Part shown: in pieces, positions 1 to 6,276 of the stretch
Numbering within the stretch: position 1 is the first letter of the stretch
How the letters are laid out: each line of letters opens with the position of its first letter
Assembly (NCBI GenBank): GCA_015662785.1
Contig: DQTM01000078.1
Span: forward strand, 1-12,975
Length of the DNA stretch: 12,975 nt
Direction of reading: 5' to 3'
Source of the DNA: Sulfurospirillum arcachonense
GTDB taxonomy: Bacteria; Campylobacterota; Campylobacteria; Campylobacterales; Sulfurospirillaceae
The notes under the pieces: model-generated
Database searches by the model: none
What the model saw: only the letters and a program-made list of their open reading frames with translations
Told to the model about the DNA's origin: nothing
Translations under genes and position numbers: made by a program

Positions 1-20
1 CCAATCAATACTCTAATCAT
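1..20 (-). CDS. 5' end of an unidentified minus-strand gene (partial)
   Basis: Only the first seven codons are inside the window; read on the minus strand they give MIRVLIG. The ATG (20-18) is preceded by AGGAG at 30-26 with five bases between, and a minus-strand TATAAT lies at 48-43. That combination makes a real translation start likely. Seven residues are too few to name a family. The gene is divergent from ssrA. Confidence 0.5.
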
Positions 21-25
21 AAATT

Positions 26-30
26 CTCCT
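26..30 (-). promoter_or_regulatory. Ribosome binding site of the left-edge gene
   Basis: AGGAG on the minus strand, five bases before the ATG at 20. It is the main evidence that the short open stretch at the window edge is a gene start. Confidence 0.5.
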
Positions 31-42
31 AATAAAAATAGG

Positions 43-48
43 ATTATA
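43..48 (-). promoter_or_regulatory. -10 box of the left-edge minus-strand gene
   Basis: Perfect TATAAT on the minus strand, 22 bases before the ATG at 20. The flanks are very A+T rich and no -35 box is recognisable, as is common for sigma-70 promoters in Campylobacterota. It lies back to back with the ssrA promoter. Confidence 0.45.
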
Positions 49-70
49 CTATATATAAGTAAAATTTAGC

Positions 71-76
71 TATAAT
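71..76 (+). promoter_or_regulatory. -10 box of ssrA
   Basis: Perfect TATAAT 17 bases before the mature tmRNA 5' end at 94. Transcription would start near 83, leaving about 10 nt of leader to be removed, presumably by RNase P. No clear -35 hexamer is seen. Confidence 0.55.
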
Positions 77-93
77 CTTATTCTATTTTCTGT

Positions 94-479
94 GGGGTTG
101 ACATGGCTTCGACAGGAGTAGTTTTAGCTTATGGCTGCATGTCGGATGTGAGGGACTTCCGTTAAACAACCTTCAAAAACATAACTGCTAATAACAGTAA
201 CTATCGTCCAGCTTACGCAGTAGCGTAGGTTTTAACTTATAGCTTAATTGCTGTAGGACTGCTTCCACTTCCGATTCTATTCAAGGGAGATTTTGGAAGT
301 ATCATAGATATAATAGATATATTTTAAGTTTGTCTCGGCTTAAAATGAAATTTGAGGCTCGTTTTGAGTAACTTTGTAAGTTGTGTGAATCAAAATTAAA
401 CATAAACAACTTCTTTAAGCATGTAGACGTCATCGGTGGCTACTTTTGGACTCCGGTTCGATTCCGGACAACTCCACCA
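94..479 (+). ncRNA. ssrA: tmRNA (transfer-messenger RNA)
   Basis: tmRNA rescues ribosomes stalled on mRNAs lacking a stop codon and, with SmpB, adds a degradation tag to the unfinished protein. The two ends fold into the alanyl-tRNA-like part: GGGGTTG (94-100) pairs with CAACTCC (469-475). The third pair is G96-U473, the G3-U70 identity element for alanyl-tRNA synthetase. The discriminator is A476 and an encoded CCA follows at 477-479. The T arm is TCCGG (452-456), loop TTCGATT, CCGGA (464-468). The 5' segment containing GGCTTCGACAGG matches the conserved tmRNA start. A 13-codon tag ORF lies at 187-228. The length of 386 nt and single-piece layout are normal for the family. The following gene is mlaA. 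Confidence 0.97.
187..228 (+). other. tmRNA tag-peptide reading frame
   Basis: Inside ssrA, GCT at 187 is the probable resume codon. The frame reads ANNSNYRPAYAVA and stops at TAG (226-228). It resembles the Campylobacterota tag pattern (ANN...PAYA...), with the Ala-rich hydrophobic end expected for recognition by ClpXP-type proteases. The exact resume codon is inferred from its position after the A-rich leader and from the family tag pattern. Confidence 0.9.
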
Positions 480-486
480 TTTTTTT
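452..486 (+). terminator. ssrA terminator (T arm plus T-run)
   Basis: The GC-rich T-arm hairpin and acceptor end of tmRNA are followed immediately after CCA by seven T residues (480-486), which would act as an intrinsic terminator. No separate hairpin follows before the mlaA promoter. Confidence 0.45.
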
Positions 487-511
487 AATAATTATTAAAT
501 GTAATAAATAA

Positions 512-517
512 TATAAT
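512..517 (+). promoter_or_regulatory. -10 box of the mlaA-mlaC-RND operon
   Basis: TATAAT in a very A+T-rich stretch between ssrA and mlaA. The predicted start of transcription is near 524, giving a leader of about 20 nt that contains AGGG (535-538), six bases before the TTG start of mlaA. Confidence 0.45.
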
Positions 518-544
518 AAGTAAATTCATTTTACAGGGCTTATT

Positions 545-1285
545 TTGTTTAGAGTTATATTTATTCTTTTTATCTCATTTTCACTACTGTTTAGTCAATC
601 TAATAAAGAAACTGTATTCGATGATTTCAATGATGAGTTCAGCGTGGAAAAAGTAGATTCTTCTTGGGATCCACTGAAGTTATACAATATACCTATGACT
701 CAATTTAACGATTTTGTTTACATGTACATCATGGGACCTATAGCAAAAGGCTATCGTTATGTTGTCTCTAAACCTATTAGAGAAGGTGTTTCAAATGTTT
801 TTCACAATATACAATTTCCTATAAGAGTTACCAATAATCTTTTACAATTTAAGTTTAACAATGCTCTTGAAGAGAGTGCTAGATTTGCAATAAACTCTAC
901 TTATGGGTTAGCTGGTTTTATTGATATTGCTAAAAGTGAAGGTGGCATAGAAAGGCATGATGAAGATTTTGGTCAAACATTAGGTTTTTATGGGATGAGT
1001 AATGACATCCACATAGTTTTACCTCTCTTTGGTCCATCAAATCTACGTGATACTATAGGACTTGTTGGAGATGCTTTTGTAGATCCAATCTATCATGCAC
1101 AAAGAAGGGATTGGAATGTATTTAAATCTAACAATTTTTATCTTTTTGTAAACACCTATAAAATTGGGAATGAATACTCTTTACATGTAGACGAATATGA
1201 AAATATAAGGAAAGATTCGGTAGACTTATATATATTATTAAAAAGCGTATACGAACAACGTAGAGACGCTCTAATCGAGGAATAA
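545..1285 (+). CDS. mlaA: MlaA/VacJ family outer-membrane lipid asymmetry protein
   Basis: MlaA sits in the outer membrane, removes mislocalised phospholipids from its outer leaflet and passes them to the periplasmic carrier MlaC. Family blocks are clear: WDPLKLYNIPMTQFND (41-56), GPIAKGYRYVVSKPIREGVS (64-83), an NNLLQFKFNNA block (97-107), RFAINSTYGLAGFIDIAK (113-130), EDFGQTLGFYG (140-150) and LPLFGPSNLRD (159-169). Translation starts at TTG 545: an in-frame stop lies at 521-523, no ATG lies between, and AGGG (535-538) is well placed. The N-terminus is a hydrophobic signal sequence (2-17), but there is no lipobox cysteine, unlike the lipoprotein MlaA of E. coli. An acidic-aromatic segment FDDFNDEF (25-32) follows. 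First gene of a three-gene operon. Confidence 0.93.
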   Translation: MFRVIFILFISFSLLFSQSNKETVFDDFNDEFSVEKVDSSWDPLKLYNIPMTQFNDFVYMYIMGPIAKGYRYVVSKPIREGVSNVFHNIQFPIRVTNNLLQFKFNNALEESARFAINSTYGLAGFIDIAKSEGGIERHDEDFGQTLGFYGMSNDIHIVLPLFGPSNLRDTIGLVGDAFVDPIYHAQRRDWNVFKSNNFYLFVNTYKIGNEYSLHVDEYENIRKDSVDLYILLKSVYEQRRDALIEE

Positions 1286-1286
1286 G

Positions 1287-1856
1287 ATGAAAAAAATTAT
1301 TATATTGATATTTGTTACTATGTCTCTATTCGCAATAGAAAAAAATAATATTTCTGCTGTTATGGAAAACAAAATAAACCAAGCAACCTCAATAATGTTG
1401 CAAAAAGAACTTAGTCCCCAAGAAAAAGCAGAAAATATATTTCCTCTTTTTAATAATGTATTTGATTACAGGCTGATGACTAAACTTTCATTAGGCAAAT
1501 CAAACTGGACAAAAATGACTGTTCCTCAACGTGAAGAGTTTACTACTAAATTTATAATTCATTTGAAAAACTCTTATGTAGATAAAATAAGCCTTTATAC
1601 AGATGAAAAACTTAAAATCATCAAACTTGAAGAGATAAACAAAAAACGAATTTGGCTCTTTACAAAATTAATTGGCTCTAAAGACAGCTATGATATAACA
1701 TACAAGTTTTATAAATCAAAAACAGATGGTTGGCTTATATATGATGTTGATATTATTGGGATTAGCCTTATTCAGATATATAGATCACAATTTAACAATA
1801 TATTGCAAAATGAATCGTATGCAATGCTTTTAAATAAACTTGAAAAAAAGAAGTAA
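1287..1856 (+). CDS. mlaC: MlaC-type periplasmic phospholipid-binding protein
   Basis: MlaC (Ttg2D/Tol_Tol_Ttg2 family) is a soluble periplasmic carrier that ferries single phospholipids between MlaA and the inner-membrane machinery. The 189-residue protein has a signal peptide (1-16, ending SLFA) and the family's helical first half with NNVFDYRLMTKLSLGKSNW (about 56-74) and the REEFTTKF helix (82-89). A beta-rich second half follows, with WLFTKL and YDITYKFY-type strands. Length is normal. The ATG lies one base after the mlaA stop and its ribosome binding site (GAGG, 1277-1280) is inside mlaA, so the two are translationally linked. The partner gene directly after it encodes an RND protein and not MlaD/E/F, so the direction of transport here is not settled. 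Confidence 0.88.
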   Translation: MKKIIILIFVTMSLFAIEKNNISAVMENKINQATSIMLQKELSPQEKAENIFPLFNNVFDYRLMTKLSLGKSNWTKMTVPQREEFTTKFIIHLKNSYVDKISLYTDEKLKIIKLEEINKKRIWLFTKLIGSKDSYDITYKFYKSKTDGWLIYDVDIIGISLIQIYRSQFNNILQNESYAMLLNKLEKKK

Positions 1857-4265
1857 ATGGTATCTTCTTTTTATAAAAACTTTATACTCTCTAACCCTAT
1901 AAGAGTACTCTTTTTGGTGGCACTAATAGTCTCTGTATTTTCTGTTGGGGCAACTAAACTCAAAATTGATGCTTCAAGCGATACAATTTTACTTGAAAAT
2001 GACAGTGACTTACTTTTTGCAAAAGAGGTAGCAACGAACTTTAAAACACCAAACATACTAGTAGTGGCTTTTTCTCCAAACAGTCCACTTCTCTCTAAGC
2101 AATCGCAAATAACAATAAAAAAGATGAGTCTACAACTAGAATCACTAGAAAATATAGAATCTATCACATCTATACTAAACGTACCTCTTTTACAAAGTTC
2201 TAACAAACCAATTAAAGAGATTATTTCAGATATTCCTACACTCTCAAACTCACAACTCGACATAGACCTTGTAAAAAAAGAGTTTCTGAATAGTCCCATA
2301 TATAAAAATAGTCTTGTAAGTAGTGATTTTAAAACAACTGCAATTATACTAAACCTAAAAGAAGAACAAAGCTCCTCACAACAACAAAAAGATGAACTTA
2401 GAGAAAAAAATCATATTTTTATAAAAGATATACGTGCTATTTTAAAGACTCATCAAAATAGTGGAAAACTATTTTTAGGTGGCGTTAACATGATAAGCGA
2501 TGACCTAATCAGTTTTGTTAAAAATGACCTATTTGTTTTTGGCTCAGCTCTTTTGTTACTTCTTGTTGTTGTATTATGGGCTACTTTTAGAGAAATTAGA
2601 TGGGTAATTTTACCTGTAATTATATCTGCAAGTTCTATTATTGCAACATCTGGACTATTGGGATTTTTTGGTTGGGAAGTTACTGTTATCTCTTCAAATT
2701 TCATATCACTACAGCTCATAATTACTCTTGCTATCGTTCTTCATTTGATTGTTAGATATAGAGAGCTAGTTCATATATGTCCAAACTGTACTCAAAAAAA
2801 TCTGGTGCTTGAGACTGTTATGTCAAAGTTATCACCATCATTTTTTGCAATTCTTACGACCATAGTAGGTTTTGCTTCACTTATGTTTTCCAATATTTTA
2901 CCCATCATTAACCTAGGCTGGATGATGAGTAGTGGAATTGCTATATCTCTTGTATTGTCATTTATCATATTTCCAGCTATATTGGTTATGCTTCCTAAAT
3001 CAAAAAAAGATATAAAAAATACAAAAAAATTTTCTTCTACAACAACCATGGCAAACTGGGTAGAATTTCATGGAAATGCCATCTTGTTTACATCACTATT
3101 GGTAGCGGTTTTTAGTTTAACTGGAGCAACTAAACTAATAGTAGAAAATAGCTTTATAAACTACTTTAGATCATCAACTGAAATCTATAAAGGTATGCAA
3201 GTCATAGATGAACAACTTGGAGGAACTACACCTCTTGATGTAATTGTAAAATTTAAGAAATTAGAGGACAAAGTAGAGCACTACAGTAATGATGAATTCG
3301 ATGATTTTCAGAGAAACTTTTCATCTGATGATGAAACCGCATTTTCTAGTTTTGACGATGAGTTTGAAAAAGAAGACGAAAAAAATCAATACTGGTTCAC
3401 TCCTGATAAAATGCAACTCATACTTGAAATCCATAATTATCTAGAAAGCAGACCAGAGATTGGTAATGTTCAATCACTAGCAACCTTACAGAAACTTGGG
3501 AAATCCCTAAATGAGGGAAAAGATTTAGATAATTTTGGCTTGGCACTTATTTACAACAAGCTTCCAGAAGAATTTAAACAAATCATACTTAATCCATATC
3601 TAAACATAGAAAATAACGAAGTCCGATTTGCAACACGCATAGTTGACTCTAATCCTCAATTAAGACGTAACCAACTCATAAAAGAGATAAATAGTGACCT
3701 AGAAAAGATGATAGACCCAGAGACTGCATCGTTTCGACAGTCAAACCTCATGATACTCTATAACAATATGCTCCAATCTCTATTTGAATCTCAAATAGTC
3801 ACGCTTGGCTTTGTGTTAATGCTTCTTTTTGTTATGTTTTTGCTCATCTTTAGAAGTTTTAAAGTTGCCCTTATTGCGATTATTTCAAATGCTATTTCTA
3901 TTAGTGTGATTTTTGGTTTTATGGGATGGTTTAATATACCGCTTGATTTGATGACTATAACCATAGCCGCTATTAGCTTGGGTATTGGCGTAGATGACAC
4001 CATACACTATATACATCGTTTTTATGAAGAGCTAGAAAAAGATGGGGATTTTGTAAAAGCTATGCACCGCTCTCACAATAGCGTAGGGTATGCAATGTAC
4101 TACACCACTTTTGCTATTATGTTAGGTTTCTCTATTCTAATACTATCTAACTTTGTGCCAACTATCTACTTTGGTTTTTTAACTATGGTTGCTATGATAA
4201 TGGCACTTTTAGGTGCTCTTTTGCTACTTCCAAGACTCTTGTTGATTTTTAAGCCTCGTTTATAA
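1857..4265 (+). CDS. RND/MMPL superfamily inner-membrane lipid transporter
   Basis: 802 residues with the duplicated RND layout. TM1 is about 15-32 and is followed by a periplasmic domain (33-222). TM2-TM6 span about 225-380. TM7 (about 407-424) is followed by a second periplasmic domain (425-643), then TM8-TM12 (645-797). TM10 carries GIGVDDTIHYIHR (709-721), with Asp713/Asp714 as probable proton-relay residues, as in MMPL/HpnN-like pumps. The equivalent helix in the first half (about 279-300) has no acidic residue. A CPNC motif (308-311) lies in the TM4-TM5 cytoplasmic loop and a strongly acidic stretch (478-509) in the second periplasmic domain. The ATG follows the mlaC stop with no gap. 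C. jejuni has the same trio (Cj1371-Cj1373, from memory). The likely role is to exchange lipid with MlaC, energised by the proton gradient; the substrate is inferred from context. Confidence 0.85.
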   Translation: MVSSFYKNFILSNPIRVLFLVALIVSVFSVGATKLKIDASSDTILLENDSDLLFAKEVATNFKTPNILVVAFSPNSPLLSKQSQITIKKMSLQLESLENIESITSILNVPLLQSSNKPIKEIISDIPTLSNSQLDIDLVKKEFLNSPIYKNSLVSSDFKTTAIILNLKEEQSSSQQQKDELREKNHIFIKDIRAILKTHQNSGKLFLGGVNMISDDLISFVKNDLFVFGSALLLLLVVVLWATFREIRWVILPVIISASSIIATSGLLGFFGWEVTVISSNFISLQLIITLAIVLHLIVRYRELVHICPNCTQKNLVLETVMSKLSPSFFAILTTIVGFASLMFSNILPIINLGWMMSSGIAISLVLSFIIFPAILVMLPKSKKDIKNTKKFSSTTTMANWVEFHGNAILFTSLLVAVFSLTGATKLIVENSFINYFRSSTEIYKGMQVIDEQLGGTTPLDVIVKFKKLEDKVEHYSNDEFDDFQRNFSSDDETAFSSFDDEFEKEDEKNQYWFTPDKMQLILEIHNYLESRPEIGNVQSLATLQKLGKSLNEGKDLDNFGLALIYNKLPEEFKQIILNPYLNIENNEVRFATRIVDSNPQLRRNQLIKEINSDLEKMIDPETASFRQSNLMILYNNMLQSLFESQIVTLGFVLMLLFVMFLLIFRSFKVALIAIISNAISISVIFGFMGWFNIPLDLMTITIAAISLGIGVDDTIHYIHRFYEELEKDGDFVKAMHRSHNSVGYAMYYTTFAIMLGFSILILSNFVPTIYFGFLTMVAMIMALLGALLLLPRLLLIFKPRL

Positions 4266-5007
4266 TTTCTTTTATAACTCTTGCTAAATCTGAGATTTTT
4301 ACTATTTTTTGAGAATTGCTTAAGCTATCATCAAGTAGTATCTTTACAAAAGCACTACCAACTATAACACCATCAACACCTCTTGCTTTTTCTTTTGCAG
4401 TTTTTTCGTCTACACCAAAACCAACATAAACTGGTGTTGCACTAGATTTTCGTATACTTATGATAGTCTCACTTAAATCTTCACTTGCACCACTTCCTGT
4501 GATACCAGCATACGCTACAAGATAGATAAACTTACTACTATGCTCAACTACTTGTTTGATTCTCTCATGTGAGTCAGTAGGAGCTACAAAAGATATAAGA
4601 GAGAGCTCTTTTTCTTTCATCAGCGAAGCATAAGCTACAGCCTCTTCATGAGGAAGATCAGGAATAATAAACCCACTTACACCAAACTCTTTTGCCTTGT
4701 CTGTAAAAATACCCATTCCTCTATGATAAAAAGGATTAAAATACCCCATCCACAAAGTATCTATCTCTTTGCCTATTTGTTGAGAAATATCAAAAAGATG
4801 GTCAATTTTAAAGCCATTTTGTAGAGCTTTCAAATTTGCTTGTTCTATAATAGGACCATCTGCAACAGGGTCAGAGAAAGGGATACCAAGCTCAAGTGAA
4901 TCAACTCCTGCTTCTTTTAAACTCAATGCTAAATCTACTGTAAAATTACTACTAGGAAATCCAGCAGTTATATATGCTACTAATTTTTTCATTTTAATCT
5001 TTTTCAT
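4249..5007 (-). CDS. trpA: Tryptophan synthase alpha subunit
   Basis: Cleaves indole-3-glycerol phosphate to indole and glyceraldehyde 3-phosphate, passing indole to TrpB. A complete TIM-barrel TrpA is seen: ELGIPFSDPVADGP (39-52) carries the two catalytic acids (Glu39 and Asp50, equivalent to E. coli Glu49 and Asp60). GVSGFIIPDLP, YAGITGSGAS, PVYVGFGV and GVIVGSAFVK form the remaining loops and the phosphate-binding region. At 252 residues it is slightly shorter than the E. coli protein (268). Start choice is open: ATG 5007 touches the stop of the upstream gene and has no good Shine-Dalgarno, while ATG 4992 (MKKLVAYITAGFP) has AAAAAGA six bases upstream and fits the family start at least as well. 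No other trp gene is in the window. The 3' end overlaps the RND gene by 17 nt, tail to tail. Confidence 0.96.
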   Translation of the reverse strand: MKKIKMKKLVAYITAGFPSSNFTVDLALSLKEAGVDSLELGIPFSDPVADGPIIEQANLKALQNGFKIDHLFDISQQIGKEIDTLWMGYFNPFYHRGMGIFTDKAKEFGVSGFIIPDLPHEEAVAYASLMKEKELSLISFVAPTDSHERIKQVVEHSSKFIYLVAYAGITGSGASEDLSETIISIRKSSATPVYVGFGVDEKTAKEKARGVDGVIVGSAFVKILLDDSLSNSQKIVKISDLARVIKEIINEA

Positions 5008-5418
5008 TTAATGTTTTTGTAAGTGTATAGGGACTTTTATGATTAGAGGCTCAAGCATGCCAAAATATTCATCATCTTCTTCGATGTTCATTCTATATTT
5101 GTCAAACTGATCACTCACCAAAAGTAACCAATCTATAAAATCATCAGTTGCAGGACCTTCTAATATACGTGCCTCTTCTGCTATGTCTTCACAAAGAGTT
5201 GCAAGCTTGATAATAGGTTCAAGTTTTAAAAAACCACCTGCCGATTTCATGTTGTGGAAAATTCTGAAAAGTTCACCAATATTACTCTCATACTGATCTT
5301 TTTTTTCAAGCCCTATGATAAGTGGTTCCATAGTTTCACACATAATTGCATAATGTGAAATAAAATCTTCTACAATTTCTAAATCAAAATCAACTTCTAA
5401 CTGCGAAAATAGACCCAT
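5008..5418 (-). CDS. Single-domain Hpt (histidine phosphotransfer) protein
   Basis: 136 residues, mostly helical and acidic. LFRIFHNMKSAGGFLKLEPI (50-69) matches the phospho-accepting helix of CheA P1/Hpt domains (pattern FRxxHxxKxxxGFLGL), so His55 is the likely phosphorylation site. LATLCEDIAEEAR (72-84) corresponds to the next helix. There is no kinase, receiver or membrane segment, so it would be a stand-alone phosphorelay intermediate or a sink for a response regulator; the partner is not in the window. The start is ATG 5418 with AAAGGA (5428-5423) upstream. The gene is immediately followed by trpA, with which it is probably co-transcribed. The functional reason for this pairing is unknown. 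Confidence 0.75.
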   Translation of the reverse strand: MGLFSQLEVDFDLEIVEDFISHYAIMCETMEPLIIGLEKKDQYESNIGELFRIFHNMKSAGGFLKLEPIIKLATLCEDIAEEARILEGPATDDFIDWLLLVSDQFDKYRMNIEEDDEYFGMLEPLIIKVPIHLQKH

Positions 5419-5432
5419 AATTTTCCTTTAAT

Positions 5433-5460
5433 TATAATCATACCATCTTTTAGATAAAAT
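5433..5460 (+). promoter_or_regulatory. Divergent promoter region, panB side
   Basis: The 75-nt gap between the Hpt gene and panB must hold two divergent promoters. On the plus strand TATAAT (5433-5438) and the weaker TAAAAT-like box ending at 5460 could both serve panB, giving leaders of about 49 or 27 nt. On the minus strand TATGAT (5442-5437) could serve the Hpt-trpA pair. Which is used cannot be told from sequence alone. Confidence 0.3.
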
Positions 5461-5493
5461 TTAATTTTAATAAAAAAATTTTAAAGGTTTTTA

Positions 5494-6276
5494 GTGCAAA
5501 CAGTAACATCAATAAAAAAAGCAAAAAATGGAACTCCGTTAACAGTCATAACTGCATACGACTCTCTTTTTGCCTCAATATTTAACAAAAAAATAGATAT
5601 GATTTTAGTAGGCGATAGTCTCAATATGAGTTTTAACAATAAACCGGATACACTAAGTGCAACTCTTGAAATTATGATTTATCATACAAATGCTGTGTGT
5701 AAAGGTGCTCCTGACACTTTTACTATCTGCGATATGCCTTTTGGAACTTATACAGATGAAAAAATGGCTCTGAAAAATGCTTCAAGAGTTTATCAGGAGA
5801 CTGATGCTCATGCCGTTAAAATAGAAGGTGGAGTAGAACGTGCTCACATCATAAAAGCTCTTACATGTAATTCTATTGCAGTTATGGGACATATTGGACT
5901 TATGCCTCAGCATGTTAGAAGTGAAGGTGGTTATAAAGTTCGTGGAAAAACAGAAGAAGATACTCTTGAGCTCATAGAAGATGCAAAAGCTGTTGAAAAA
6001 GCTGGTGCATTTGCAATAGTGATTGAAGGCGTAAAAGCAGATGCTGCAAAGAGAATTAGTGAATCAGTTAACATCCCTACTATAGGGATAGGTGCAGGAA
6101 AAGATACAGATGGACAAGTATTAGTTTGGAGTGACATGTTAGGATTTTTTCAAGAATTTCAACCAAAATTTGTAAAACAGTATCTAGATGGTAGCGAAAT
6201 AGTAAAAAAAGCTGTTGATGAGTATGTCAAAGATGTACAATCAAGAGCTTTTCCAACAAAGGAACACACTTACTGA
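5494..6276 (+). CDS. panB: 3-methyl-2-oxobutanoate hydroxymethyltransferase (PanB)
   Basis: Transfers a hydroxymethyl group from 5,10-methylene-tetrahydrofolate to alpha-ketoisovalerate, giving ketopantoate, the first committed step of pantothenate and CoA synthesis. The 260-residue protein is a full-length TIM-barrel PanB. VGDSLNM (39-45, metal ligand Asp41), ICDMPFGTY (78-86, metal ligand Asp80), VKIEGG (108-113, Lys109), MGHIGLMPQ (131-139) and IVIEGV (175-180, catalytic Glu178) are all present, followed by IPTIGIGAG (194-202). The start is GTG 5494, supported by AAAGG (5483-5487). panC and panD are not adjacent. The stop overlaps the ruvB start by one base (TGATG), so panB heads the panB-ruvB-PerM-like operon. 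Confidence 0.96.
   Translation: MQTVTSIKKAKNGTPLTVITAYDSLFASIFNKKIDMILVGDSLNMSFNNKPDTLSATLEIMIYHTNAVCKGAPDTFTICDMPFGTYTDEKMALKNASRVYQETDAHAVKIEGGVERAHIIKALTCNSIAVMGHIGLMPQHVRSEGGYKVRGKTEEDTLELIEDAKAVEKAGAFAIVIEGVKADAAKRISESVNIPTIGIGAGKDTDGQVLVWSDMLGFFQEFQPKFVKQYLDGSEIVKKAVDEYVKDVQSRAFPTKEHTY

Noticed and set aside
94..544. tmRNA 3' end as a genomic-island attachment site
   Set aside because: ssrA is a common integration site, but no integrase, direct repeat of the 3' end or foreign-looking gene follows; mlaA starts directly after it.
1871..2299. 142-codon minus-strand open frame inside the RND gene
   Set aside because: It lies wholly inside a well-supported membrane-protein gene, has low-complexity Ser/Ile-rich composition and no ribosome binding site; it is a shadow frame.
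3285..3386. Acidic low-complexity stretch in the RND gene as a sequencing artefact or frameshift
   Set aside because: The reading frame stays open and family-like on both sides and codon use does not change, so it is a real insertion in the periplasmic domain.
4980..5060. Possible trp leader/attenuator before trpA
   Set aside because: No Trp-codon leader peptide or alternative hairpins are visible; the upstream gene ends directly at the trpA start.
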